From SW132 sp038150125 (GTDB lineage: Bacteria > Bacteroidota > Rhodothermia > Balneolales > Balneolaceae), in contig NZ_JBBVMF010000015.1 in NCBI RefSeq assembly GCF_038150125.1, positions 1-64,000 on the forward strand: a stretch of DNA of 64,000 nucleotides. The letters are read 5' to 3'. The translations under genes and the position numbers were made by a program. Shown in pieces: positions 34,627-43,842 of this stretch (position 1 is the stretch's first letter; each line of letters starts with the position of its first letter). The notes below the pieces were generated by a model. That model was not told the DNA's origin. It worked only from the letters and a program-made list of their open reading frames with translations, and did not search any database.

Positions 34627-35982
34627 ATGGAATTCAAAAGCATTAATCCTTACAACGGAAAAGAAATTGCCACATACAAGGAACACAGCGAAGAGCAGGT
34701 AGATAAGATCCTGGAAAAATCCAGGGTTGCATTTGAATCCTGGCGAGAGGTTCCCATCAAAGAGCGCTGCAAACTGCTGACAAATGCGGCTGGCGTGTTA
34801 AGAAACAATTTGGACAAGTATGCTGAGACGATGACCCTGGAAATGGGCAAGCCAATCAGCGAGGCCAGGGGTGAGATAGAGAAGTGTGCCTGGGTGTGTG
34901 ACTTTTACGCGGAAAATGCAGAGCGTTTCCTGGCCGATGAGATTATTGAAACAGATGCTTCTGAGAGCTTTGTCAGTCACGATCCGATTGGAACCGTGCT
35001 TGCCATCATGCCGTGGAATTTCCCATACTGGCAGGTATTCCGATTTCTTGCCCCTACTCTTGCTGCAGGAAATACAGGCCTGCTGAAACATGCCCCAAAT
35101 GTGTTTGGATGCGCCACGCATATTGAAGAGCTGCTCCTTGAAGCCGGTTTTCCGGATGGTGTTTTTCAAAACCTGTTTATCCATCACGATAAAACAGAAC
35201 GCATTATTTCAGATGATATAGTAAAAGCTGTAACGCTTACCGGCAGCGAACGGGCTGGTAAATCGGTCGGGGAACTGGCCGGGAAATACCTGAAGAAATC
35301 GGTTCTGGAGCTGGGCGGTAACAATGCGTTTATTGTGCTTGAGGATGCCGACATGGATCAGGCAGTGGAAACGGCAGTCACGGCCCGGATGATGAACAGC
35401 GGCCAGAGCTGCATCGCCGCCAAACGGTTTATTTTGGTGGGAGATGCCTACGAAAAATTCCTGCCCGCTTTTATCGATGGCGTGAAGACAATCAAGAAAG
35501 GGGATCCGGCGGATGAATCTACCGAGATCGGACCGCTTGCCCGGAAAGATCTTGCCGACCAGCTTCATGAACAGCTGGAGAAATCCGTTGAACAAGGTGC
35601 GAAAATTGAAGTTGGCGGGGAACAGGATGAAGCATTTCATGAGCCCACAGTGCTGACCGGTGTGAAACCGGGCATGGCCGCCTTTGATGAAGAAACGTTT
35701 GGCCCGCTTGCGGCCATCATACGCGCGAAAGATGCGGATGAAGCGTTTGAACTGGCGGCCGATTCTAAATACGGACTCGGAGTATCGCTTTTTACGACTG
35801 ACATTGAAAATGCCCGGCGGCATATTGGCAAGGCACCAGATGGTGCTTTCTTCATCAACGAACTGGTGAAATCCGATCCGCGGCTTCCATTTGGCGGTAC
35901 CGGTAATTCAGGGTACGGACGGGAGCTTTCCCGGGAAGGAATTCATGAGTTTGTGAATAAGAAGACGGTTTATATAAAATAG
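34627..35982 (+). CDS. NAD(P)-dependent succinate-semialdehyde-type dehydrogenase
   Basis: A 451-residue aldehyde dehydrogenase. It has Asn131 in MPWNFPYWQ, Lys154 in GLLKHAPN, the TGSERAGKS Rossmann segment, general base Glu228 in LELGGNNAF and the catalytic Cys262 in NSGQSCIAAKRF. A complete enzyme is therefore expected, oxidising an aldehyde (probably a semialdehyde made by the class III aminotransferase) to the acid. The 451-residue length and the sequence style match succinate semialdehyde dehydrogenases of the GabD type, but chain-length preference is not visible. It is the last gene of the plus-strand amine cluster; a 369-bp gap with a palindromic element separates it from the C45 gene, so it may have its own promoter. 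Confidence 0.9.
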   Translation: MEFKSINPYNGKEIATYKEHSEEQVDKILEKSRVAFESWREVPIKERCKLLTNAAGVLRNNLDKYAETMTLEMGKPISEARGEIEKCAWVCDFYAENAERFLADEIIETDASESFVSHDPIGTVLAIMPWNFPYWQVFRFLAPTLAAGNTGLLKHAPNVFGCATHIEELLLEAGFPDGVFQNLFIHHDKTERIISDDIVKAVTLTGSERAGKSVGELAGKYLKKSVLELGGNNAFIVLEDADMDQAVETAVTARMMNSGQSCIAAKRFILVGDAYEKFLPAFIDGVKTIKKGDPADESTEIGPLARKDLADQLHEQLEKSVEQGAKIEVGGEQDEAFHEPTVLTGVKPGMAAFDEETFGPLAAIIRAKDADEAFELAADSKYGLGVSLFTTDIENARRHIGKAPDGAFFINELVKSDPRLPFGGTGNSGYGRELSREGIHEFVNKKTVYIK

Positions 35983-36208
35983 TAACAGGGCGAAGCCCCA
36001 CAAGCGCTAACCTGAAATCATAAACACTGTCATTTATATTTCAAAATGTGTGGGGCTGACAAAAAAGCGTGGTATTTCAGAAAGGTTATATCTCATCATC
36101 CCGGACTTCGACCAGGGATCTCCTAACCATATCAAAGGATCCCGCTTTTTTCTTTAGACAGTCTGATTTTATAAGGCTAATGGGCAAAGCCCTTAGAAAA
36201 CTATTAGA

Positions 36209-36643
36209 TGACCTACTGGAAAGTTTGTGGGTGATGTCTAAATATGTAAATCATTTCTTAGACCATGTTAAAAATTTTCCAAATTATAGGCTATTGCTTT
36301 TGCAGATCCCTCTCAGCGCCATCAACGACAATGGCTCGATCCCCAAAGGGGCAGGCAGGATGACGGGCTCACTGGTTAGCACATGGGCGGCGCGGGTGTA
36401 TACGTCGTGTTCAATATCGTCTTTTCGTCACGCCGCCCAACACGCCCAGATGAATCATCGTCATTCTGAATAAAATGGTGGTTTTCCGTTTTGTGCCCCG
36501 AGAGGGATGCCTTGGGCAAAGAATCTGCAAAACCAACATATGTTGTTCTCAGATAAGTTGTTTATCCTTCTGAATGATTCATCTGGCTTAATCAAATTAT
36601 GCATAGATTTATAACATGTACCCACAAACTTTCCGGTAGAACC
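36209..36643. mobile_element. ~435-bp TIR element (copy 2, inverted relative to copy 1)
   Basis: Left end CCTACTGGAAAGTTTGTGG (about 36,212-36,230), right end CCACAAACTTTCCGGTAGAA (36,622-36,641, terminus 36,643). The flanks CTATTAGA (36,201-36,208) and CTTTGAGA (36,644-36,651) match at 6 of 8 positions, a plausible decayed target duplication. The interior (TCATTCTGAATAAAATGGTGG, GCGCCATCAACGACAATGGC, GGCGGCGCG) is homologous to 25,599-26,000 but reversed. A partial third relative is at about 39,700-39,830. Confidence 0.75.
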
Positions 36644-36760
36644 CTTTGAGAAGCAAGGATCATCCAATCCATCCTTACGTCATCCGTAAACGGATATCCT
36701 GTTTGATATCAATCAATAAAAAACGTACATAAGGAAATTAAATCCTTAAAATATATCCAT

Positions 36761-38173
36761 ATGCGATTAGCTGTTTTCTGTTTGATGATAGCCATCACCA
36801 TTCCGTCACTTCAGTCCTGTACCTATTCTGGCCAAACGACAATTTCCACGGTAATTTCCGGCGCGACTTTGTTTGATGGCACGGGTGCTGAGGCGGTTGA
36901 GAACAGTATCCTCGTGATCGTTGATAACCGGATTGAGTGTGTGGGCAGTGATGAGGACTGCCCGGTACCTGACGGAGCAGAAGTCGTGGATGCATCGGGG
37001 AAATACATCACGCTGGGACTGGTGGATGCACACATGCACTTTTTCCAGACCGGCTTTTTCGACAGCCGGCCCGATGCCATGGATATCACAGATACCTATC
37101 CATTCGCGGAAATTGCCGCATACCAAGAGCAGAATCCGGAAAGATACTACGATACCTATGTCTGTTCAGGGATAACAGCGGTCTACGATGTGGGTGGGAT
37201 GACCTGGTCAATTGATCTTGAAGAGGCGGCTGAATCGAATCCAATGGCTCCACATGTGGCTGCCGCCGGACCGCTTCTAACGCCTGTCCCCGGCGCGCCT
37301 TTTGATCTGCCATCCGATCGTGTGCTGGTTCAGCTTGATTCTGAAGAGACAGGTGTCAAGATGGTTCAGTATGTGTCAGCTCTGGGAAGTACGGGGGTAA
37401 AGTTTTGGCAGCTGGATGAGGATAATCCGGAATACATGGGCTATGTGGAAGCAGCTGCGGAAGAGATTGAGCGACAGGAAAACCAGATGATTGCTCATGC
37501 CACCACGCTTGCTCAGGCAAAAGCTGCGCTCAGGAATGGTGCAAAACTGCTTGTGCATAGCGTGAGTGATGTTGAAGTAGATGACGAATTTATAGAGCTG
37601 GCACTCGAAAACGAGACGATCTACAATCCAACGATTATTGTTGATGATGGCTATCTTAAAGCGTACCTGGCGGCTGCAGGAATGGAGCCTTTGTCAGTTA
37701 CAGACGCCAGAGGCTGCGTGGACGATCGAACACTTGAGCTGATAAATAGTGCGGATCAATTCAGCGAACACCCGCAGTTTAACGGTGAGTTCAAAAGTTA
37801 TCTGGAGAGAGGATCTGATCCGCAGAGAATGTACGATTCAGATTTTTTCGTCAGGATGAATCTCAGAAAAGTACATGAAGCTGGCATTCCAATCGTTGTG
37901 GGTACCGATGCCGGGAACCCGGGAACGTTGCACGGAATCTCTATTTATGATGAGATGGAAGCAATGCAGGAAGCCGGAATTTCCGCTGATGACTTGATTG
38001 TAGCAGCAACCCGAAACGGGGCGATGGCAATGCAGCGACTGGATGACTTCGGGACTTTGGAGGCCGGTAAATTTGCAAATTTAATTATTCTGGACGATAA
38101 TCCATCTGAGGACATTTCGAACATGCGATCTCTATCAGAGGTTATGATCAAAGGTAATTTTTATAATCAATAA
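36761..38173 (+). CDS. Exported amidohydrolase-family lipoprotein
   Basis: A 470-residue protein. The signal MRLAVFCLMIAITIPSLQSC has lipobox LQSC (Cys20), so it is membrane-anchored outside the cytoplasm. The body is an imidazolonepropionase-like amidohydrolase: a small beta domain (ISGATLFDGTG...), metal ligands His91 and His93 in VDAHMH, a KFWQLDE motif, IAHATT and LVHSVSD histidines, VGTDAGNPG with the catalytic Asp, and the closing GTLEAGKFANLIILDDNP. It should hydrolyse a cyclic amide or peptide-like substrate; related secreted enzymes act on dipeptides. It is followed closely (33 bp) by the TPR gene, a probable operon. Confidence 0.85.
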   Translation: MRLAVFCLMIAITIPSLQSCTYSGQTTISTVISGATLFDGTGAEAVENSILVIVDNRIECVGSDEDCPVPDGAEVVDASGKYITLGLVDAHMHFFQTGFFDSRPDAMDITDTYPFAEIAAYQEQNPERYYDTYVCSGITAVYDVGGMTWSIDLEEAAESNPMAPHVAAAGPLLTPVPGAPFDLPSDRVLVQLDSEETGVKMVQYVSALGSTGVKFWQLDEDNPEYMGYVEAAAEEIERQENQMIAHATTLAQAKAALRNGAKLLVHSVSDVEVDDEFIELALENETIYNPTIIVDDGYLKAYLAAAGMEPLSVTDARGCVDDRTLELINSADQFSEHPQFNGEFKSYLERGSDPQRMYDSDFFVRMNLRKVHEAGIPIVVGTDAGNPGTLHGISIYDEMEAMQEAGISADDLIVAATRNGAMAMQRLDDFGTLEAGKFANLIILDDNPSEDISNMRSLSEVMIKGNFYNQ

Positions 38174-38206
38174 GCCTGTATTAAACGATTTAGACCCATT
38201 AATTCT

Positions 38207-39667
38207 ATGAAACGTTTACTAACTACTGCTTTTACTCTTCTTTTGTTCACTACTGGCGCTATGGCTCAGGATAATTTGCTGGGCAAGATAGAGTTTCCAA
38301 ACTCCGGTGCAGAATCGGCACAGGCTGACTTTATTGAAGGCGTTAAATTTCTTCACAACTTTGAATATGCAGATGCGGCCCGGGCGTTCAGGCGTGCCCA
38401 GGATGAGGATCCGGAGTTTGCCATGGCTTACTGGGGAGAGGCAATGACGCATAATCATCCGATCTGGATGAGACAAGATCGCAATGCTGCTATGGAGATT
38501 TTAAATCAGCTTGGAGAAACCGTTGAGGACCGTCAGGCCAAAGCTCCCACTCAGCGTGAAAAAGATTACCTGATGGCGATCGAAACGCTATATGGGAATA
38601 CACCAGAGGCGGAGGGCAAATCGAAGAATGAGCGTGATCTTTTGTACAATAAAGCGATGGAAGAACTCCATCAAACCTATCCGGAGGATCATGAAGCGAC
38701 AGCTTTTTATGGTCTCTCTATTTTAGGAACAGCCCACGATGGCCGTGATTTTGGCATTTACATGCGCGCCGCGGCGGAGCTGTTTGAAGTGTGGAATGAT
38801 AACAACGAGCATCCCGGCGCGGCTCACTACCTCATTCACTCATTTGATGATCCGGTCCATGCGCCACTTGGCCTGCCGATGGCCAAAGCGTATTCCGAAA
38901 TTGCGCCCGCAGCTGCGCACGCCCAGCACATGACCTCGCACATATTTCTCGCACTGGGCATGTGGGACGATGTGATTGAAGCCAATATCGTAGCACGCGA
39001 TGTTCAAACTTCAAGGCAGCAGGAACTTGGTGAGGAAACCACTGTGTGCGGCCATTACCCGTGGTGGCTGCAGTACGGCTATTTGCAGGATGGAAATGTG
39101 GAGGAAGCAGAGCAGGTGCTTCAGGCGTGTAGCGAAAGAATTGCCGGAACTCCCACAATGGGTGAGAAATGGCACTATGCTGTGATGAGAGGACATCAAA
39201 TCGTAGATACAGAAAACTGGAGTGGTGCCGATAGCTGGACTGCTGATATGGACCCGCAAAACAGGCCGGCTGTGAATTACTATTATGTATCAGCACTGGC
39301 ATCTGCACGCATGGGGCGGGTTGATGAGGCTCAGAACCACCTGGAGATGTTAATTGATACACCGGAAAGCCCCGAGCGGAATATCCGAATCAAACAGGTG
39401 GAAAGCCTTATTCTGGTTAAAAATGGCGATATGGAAAAAGGACTCGAAGTTTTAAATGAAGCTGTAGTAGCAGAATCAGAACTTCCCGTTGATTTTGGTC
39501 CGCCCACAATAGTGAAACCGTCGTATGAACTTCTGGGCGATGTTCTAAGTGAACTCAGTCGCTATGAAGAAGCAATAGACGCCTACGAAAAACAGCTCGA
39601 ACGGACCCCGGACAGAAGGCGATCACTCATCGGGAAAGAAAGCATTTCCGGAATGGCTTCAAAGTAA
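38207..39667 (+). CDS. Exported TPR-repeat protein
   Basis: A 486-residue protein with a signal peptide (MKRLLTTAFTLLLFTTGAMAQ, cleavage after AMA). The mature part holds tetratricopeptide-like units. The first is FIEGVKFLHNFEYADAARAFRRAQDEDPEFAMAYWGEA at about 44-81; others include YYVSALASARMGRVDEAQNHLEML and a last pair near DVLSELSRYEEAIDAYEKQLERTPDRR. A His-rich centre (NNEHPGAAHYLIHSFDDPVHA, AAAHAQHMTSHIF) is shared with a family of such proteins and may bind metal. It is probably periplasmic and likely transcribed with the amidohydrolase upstream. The function is unknown. Confidence 0.85.
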   Translation: MKRLLTTAFTLLLFTTGAMAQDNLLGKIEFPNSGAESAQADFIEGVKFLHNFEYADAARAFRRAQDEDPEFAMAYWGEAMTHNHPIWMRQDRNAAMEILNQLGETVEDRQAKAPTQREKDYLMAIETLYGNTPEAEGKSKNERDLLYNKAMEELHQTYPEDHEATAFYGLSILGTAHDGRDFGIYMRAAAELFEVWNDNNEHPGAAHYLIHSFDDPVHAPLGLPMAKAYSEIAPAAAHAQHMTSHIFLALGMWDDVIEANIVARDVQTSRQQELGEETTVCGHYPWWLQYGYLQDGNVEEAEQVLQACSERIAGTPTMGEKWHYAVMRGHQIVDTENWSGADSWTADMDPQNRPAVNYYYVSALASARMGRVDEAQNHLEMLIDTPESPERNIRIKQVESLILVKNGDMEKGLEVLNEAVVAESELPVDFGPPTIVKPSYELLGDVLSELSRYEEAIDAYEKQLERTPDRRRSLIGKESISGMASK

Positions 39668-40547
39668 GAGTTAAAACTTTTTGAGGAGAATGAATGCGAG
39701 GGGTGTTCAACAACAGTTTTACAAAATGGGCCAATGCTTTTACAGACCCTTTGGTCACATCCCTTGTGGACTCCGCGCCATCAACTACAATGGCTTGATC
39801 TCCTAAAGGGACAGGCAGGAAGACGAACTAATAGGCTAACAAGTGAGCTCGTGAATTTAGTTGTTGTTGTTTTTGAGTTTGACATTAGGATACCCTATTA
39901 CCCATTATGAAGAATGAAAATGCCGGTTATTCAATAGCTTTTTCTGGGAGCTTCGATAATTTTTATACCAATCTGTAACGATCCAGTTGCAGGTTTACTC
40001 AGGTTACAGTATTTGATATCAAACACTGGGCTGAAAGCCTCAGACAACTCAGCCCCGGGCAGCGCCCGGGGTATCAAATGTATGTAAATAGGGCAGGCCG
40101 GAAGTCTGCAACAGGTAGGTGTTTTCTATTGATGATTCACTGCATCTCTTCATCAATGAATGCTCGGCACACAAAACTTCATTGTTCGTGATAGCGTGTT
40201 GTGTTTCTATTTCAGGCTTTCAGCCTGGTGGAATTGTACTATTTACTTTACCCCCGGGCGCTTGCCCGGGGCTGAGTTAGGTCGGGCATTCAGCCCTTTC
40301 GCATGCGGTATTCAACAGGTCAGCTTGTTTAGTCATTGATTTTTGAGACTAACACCTGGACACCCAAATCCGAATTACAGGTTATCTAAACTATTGTATT
40401 TATTGATCAAAAATAGTTGCCATTAAAAAGTGTCGAATTAAGGAGTCGCAGTTTTCATTTCGTCTTGTTATTACGCCACCCAACCCTCAGATAAATCATG
40501 GTCATTCTGCCCGTCCCTGTACTCTTACTAATCAAAAAAACAGGTAC
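39668..40547. repeat. Intergenic repeats with large CCCGGGC palindrome
   Basis: About 39,700-39,830 is a decayed relative of the TIR elements (GCGCCATCAACTACAATGGC, GGGACAGGCAGGAAGACG). Then 40,028-40,071 (GGGCTGAAAGCC...CTCAGCCCCGGGCAGCGCCC) and 40,252-40,296 (GGGCGCTTGCCCGGGGCTGA...) are inverted copies that bracket ~180 bp, which contains a CAGGCTTTCAGCCTGG hairpin. This resembles REP-type elements mobilised by IS200-like transposases, though no such gene is near. No gene is supported. Confidence 0.6.
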
Positions 40548-41948
40548 TCAGGATTCAATTCCTTCCTTAGAACCCATTTTACCCGCATGTTCATTTTCTG
40601 ATTTGGCAGTCCTGCGATTTTTATCCCGCACATACTTCAGGAAAACAGCCGTAATAATGGCGGCCCCGGTATCGGCGATCGGGAAGGAGTACCAGATCCC
40701 ATAAATCCCAAAAAAATAGGGCAGGATGAAAAACAGTGGAATCAGGATAAATCCCTGTTTTGAAAGGGAGAGAATCAGTGCCGGACGCGCCCGACCAATG
40801 GCCTGAAAATAGGCGCTTCCGAGCAGGTTGATAGCCAGCAGCGGTGTTGCCAGGAAAACCGCGCGTAACGCCGGTGTAGTCCGTTCAATCAGGAGCGGGT
40901 CATTCGTAAAAACAGACACAATGTGTGGGGCAAATACCATAATTACAGCGAAAATCCCGAGCGAAATCAATGTTGCCGAGGCCATCGAGAGCCGGATTAA
41001 CTTGTTTACACGATCCATTAGCCGCGCGCCGTAGTTGTATCCCACAATTGGAACAAAGCCCTGCGTGATGCCCAGCACCGGGAAATTGGCAAACATCAGG
41101 AGTCGCCCGATGATCCCATAGATCGAAAGGGCAATCTCACCGCCGTAGATAAACAGGGAGTTGTTCAGTACGATAGACAGCAGGCTGATGGTTCCCTGCC
41201 GAGCAAACGTAACAGCGCCGAGGGAGGTAATTTCTTTGATGACGGGTAAGTTGGGAGTCAGGGATTTCCGCCTGAATTCAAGCTGAGAACCGCCTTTCAG
41301 GAAAAACCAGGTGGCAAACCCGGCGCTCGCCATATAGGAGATTGTTGTGGCCCATGCCGCCCCTGCAATTCCCATGTCGAGGCCGACGATAAAAATGGGA
41401 TCCAAGATGATATTTACAACGGCCGGAATCATGATGGTGAGCATCGCGATTTTAGGATAGCCCTCGGCGCGGATCACGTTGTTACTCATCATCGCCCACG
41501 CTAAAAACGGAGTTCCAAGAAGAACGATCGTAAAATATTCACGGGCCGGCCCCTGCACATCACCGCGTCCTCCAAAAAGGGTGAGAATCTGATCGATGAA
41601 CGGGAAACCGATGATCACAAATCCAACACCGAGTGTGAGTGTCAGGCCCACCTGGTTGCCAAAAGTTTGAAACGCTTTTTGGTCTTTGCCCTCGCCAAAA
41701 GCCCGGGAGATAATGGATGCTCCACCAACGCCAATGGCCATACCAATACTTGCAATCAGAAACGTGATAGGCTGAACCACCGTGATGGCTGCAATGCCAA
41801 GCGGGCCTACCCAGAGCCCGACAAAGATGGTGTCCACAATACCATAAATCGACATCACAAGGATGCCGGCCGATGCAGGGATTGCCTGGTTGCGCAGCAA
41901 TGTTCCAAGCGGCTGGGTGCCAAATGCATCTCGTTTATTGCTATTCAA
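40548..41948 (-). CDS. MATE family efflux transporter
   Basis: A 466-residue inner-membrane protein with twelve predicted helices in two six-helix bundles. MATE features are the N-terminal AIPASAGILVMSIYGIVDTIFVG, the conserved AITVVQPITFL / GVGGASIISRAFGEGK segment in the first half and the matching TPLLAINLLGSAYFQAIGRARPALILSLSKQGFILIPLF in the second. Members export cationic drugs or metabolites in exchange for Na+ or H+. The C-terminal tail is hydrophilic (NRRTAKSENEHAGKMGSKEG). It is a single gene; the substrate is unknown. Confidence 0.9.
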   Translation of the reverse strand: MNSNKRDAFGTQPLGTLLRNQAIPASAGILVMSIYGIVDTIFVGLWVGPLGIAAITVVQPITFLIASIGMAIGVGGASIISRAFGEGKDQKAFQTFGNQVGLTLTLGVGFVIIGFPFIDQILTLFGGRGDVQGPAREYFTIVLLGTPFLAWAMMSNNVIRAEGYPKIAMLTIMIPAVVNIILDPIFIVGLDMGIAGAAWATTISYMASAGFATWFFLKGGSQLEFRRKSLTPNLPVIKEITSLGAVTFARQGTISLLSIVLNNSLFIYGGEIALSIYGIIGRLLMFANFPVLGITQGFVPIVGYNYGARLMDRVNKLIRLSMASATLISLGIFAVIMVFAPHIVSVFTNDPLLIERTTPALRAVFLATPLLAINLLGSAYFQAIGRARPALILSLSKQGFILIPLFFILPYFFGIYGIWYSFPIADTGAAIITAVFLKYVRDKNRRTAKSENEHAGKMGSKEGIES

Positions 41949-42308
41949 ACAGGCAGGCTTTCGGGGTTAAAGTAACAGTATACGGCATTTGTGAGTGACA
42001 GGGTTCCCGAAAAATGTAAATGAATGTAGCGGTTGTTGGTGTATTGGTTGAGTGATTGGTAAGATCAAATGAATAGTTTCTACCCAGTCAACACTTTACC
42101 GGTTTGCTCCGTGATGTCATCTGACGGGTTATTTATGAAATGCTGAATCATCACGGATTATATGCGCGCTTGTTGAAGACTCGTCTGATGACTTATTCAG
42201 GACTTTTAATGGAGTTGAGAGAAATGGCATGTCTTTAGCCAGCGAGTTGTGACGTGAAACCCTCAAAGGTTCGAAACCCTTGCAGGGTCAGGACTCTAAA
42301 TTACTCCC
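41949..42308. other. Intergenic region upstream of MATE gene
   Basis: Contains a short palindrome, CCCTCAAAGG..AACCCTTGCAGGGT (about 42,263-42,292), just beyond the stop of the minus-strand amidohydrolase, possibly a transcription end. It also holds a GACTCGTCTGATGACTT relative of the 18,975 tandem unit. No gene is seen. Confidence 0.4.
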
Positions 42309-43589
42309 TCACAACCTCACAACCTCACCGCCTTTCATCACAAATACTACATTCTGAAGTGCCGTTATATCCTCCAGCGGATTTTGACCCACGGCAATAA
42401 TATCGGCATGTTTTCCCGGTTCTATGGATCCAATTTGATCCTGCAGGCCGAGAACTTCGGCACCGGTTTTAACCGAGCTCAAAATGGCTTCGAGCTCGGT
42501 CATCCCGGCCTCCACCATCAGCTCAAACTCTTTGGCATTGTTGCCGTGGGGCGAGACTCCAGAATCGGTGCCGAAAGCAATGGGTACGCCATAGCGATAT
42601 GCCTTTCCAAATGTTTCCTGGATGAGCGGGCCGATCTCCCGGGCTTTCGGGCGAACCAAATCCGGGAAGTAGCCATCGATTTCCGCTTTTTCAGCTACAA
42701 AGTCACCGGCTAAAATAGTGGGCACATAGTAAGTATTGCGATCGACCATTGCCTGCATTACCTCTTCGTCCATATAAGTGCCATGTTCAATGGTTTTAAC
42801 ACCGGCCAATACCGCGCGCATCATCCCTTCTTTTCCGTGGGCATGAGCAGCAACGTGCATATCATAGTCATTCGCTGTTTCAACAATAGCGCGCAGTTCA
42901 TCATCCATAAACTGCGGATTCTGGCCTGATTTTGCCACACTAAGAACTCCGCCGGTGGCTGTGATTTTGATATGATCGGCCCCGTTTTTATAGCGCTGTC
43001 GCACAGCTTCACGGGCATCTGCAACCCCGTTTACAACCCCTTCGGTAGGGCCCGGCTGACCCATTAGTTCGCGTTTGGAACCGTTTGTAGGGTCGGCATG
43101 GCCGCCGGTGGTAGCCAGCGATTTGCCTACACTAATGATGCGTGGTCCGGAAACGTACCCCTTCATAATCGCATCTCTGAGGGCAGTATTAGCACCTGTT
43201 CCGCCAAGATCGCGAACCGTGGTAAAACCGGCATCAAGGGTTCGTTTTGCGAACATCACAGATCGCAATGCCCTCTCTTCCGCGTTCATGGTAAACGTTT
43301 CGATGTAGCGGTTGGGATTTGTTTCTCCTTCGAGGTGTACATGAAGGTCAATGAGCCCGGGCAGTACGGTTTGATTGGAGAGATCAATGAGATTAGTATC
43401 GGAGCCAGGTTCGAGGAATCCATCCTCAATAGCATTAATTGTTTGATCGCTGATGATAATCGTTACGTTTTCCCGGATATCATCTCCGGTTCCGTCGAAA
43501 AGCTGCCCAGCGTGGATGTAGGTTTGTTGCGCAAGCAGGGACGGGGCTGACATCAAAAACAAAAAAAACAGAAAAAATTTATGACACAT
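42309..43589 (-). CDS. Exported amidohydrolase-family protein (Xaa-Pro dipeptidase-like)
   Basis: A 426-residue protein when started at ATG 43,589, which gives a signal peptide MCHKFFLFFLFLMSAPSLLA. A frame extended to 43,778 would bury that signal and is rejected. Binuclear-metal amidohydrolase motifs are His83 and His85 in GLIDLHVHLE, the lysine in KITATGGVLS (the carboxylated metal-bridging residue in this branch), HVAAHAHG and IEHGTY histidines, and FGTDSG with the catalytic Asp. The KITATGG form and secretion match imidazolonepropionase-like peptidases that cleave Xaa-Pro or similar dipeptides. It is only distantly similar to the 36,761 gene. Confidence 0.88.
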   Translation of the reverse strand: MCHKFFLFFLFLMSAPSLLAQQTYIHAGQLFDGTGDDIRENVTIIISDQTINAIEDGFLEPGSDTNLIDLSNQTVLPGLIDLHVHLEGETNPNRYIETFTMNAEERALRSVMFAKRTLDAGFTTVRDLGGTGANTALRDAIMKGYVSGPRIISVGKSLATTGGHADPTNGSKRELMGQPGPTEGVVNGVADAREAVRQRYKNGADHIKITATGGVLSVAKSGQNPQFMDDELRAIVETANDYDMHVAAHAHGKEGMMRAVLAGVKTIEHGTYMDEEVMQAMVDRNTYYVPTILAGDFVAEKAEIDGYFPDLVRPKAREIGPLIQETFGKAYRYGVPIAFGTDSGVSPHGNNAKEFELMVEAGMTELEAILSSVKTGAEVLGLQDQIGSIEPGKHADIIAVGQNPLEDITALQNVVFVMKGGEVVRL

Positions 43590-43664
43590 GAGTGATGGAT
43601 TGAGTTTATGGTTATCGAATGAATTTAACATTCTGAGGATAAATAAAAAGCACAACACTCCAGA

Positions 43665-43817
43665 ACCCTGAGGCTGTCTGAAAAATGGCGTTATCCCGCA
43701 CTCGATTCGGGATCTCCGTCCGTTCGATATGGGTAGGAAATACCGGATCGGGGTCCGGTATGACGGAATGGATAACATTATAGCACTATTACGCCCTTTT
43801 TAGACAGCCTCAGGGTT
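43665..43817. mobile_element. Palindromic element with 16-bp perfect terminal repeats (copy 2)
   Basis: Left AACCCTGAGGCTGTCT and right AGACAGCCTCAGGGTT are perfectly complementary and followed by TTTTTT. The inside holds ATCCCGCACTCGATTCGGGAT and ACCGGATCGGGGTCCGGT hairpins, as in 34,305-34,447. It sits 25 bp beyond the stop of the minus-strand ABM gene, where it may also end transcription, and upstream of the amidohydrolase start. Confidence 0.75.
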
Positions 43818-43842
43818 TTTTCTTCAGCTAAAAAACACCACT

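Noticed and set aside
26305..35982. Composite transposon carrying the amine cluster between the two TIR elements
   Set aside because: Copy 1 has its own perfect 8-bp duplication, so it inserted on its own; a composite would carry the duplication only outside both copies.
42255..42300. Possible tRNA T-arm (GGTTCGAAACCC)
   Set aside because: The flanking bases give no acceptor or anticodon stems; it fits a CCCTCAAAGG/CCTTGCAGGG palindrome instead.
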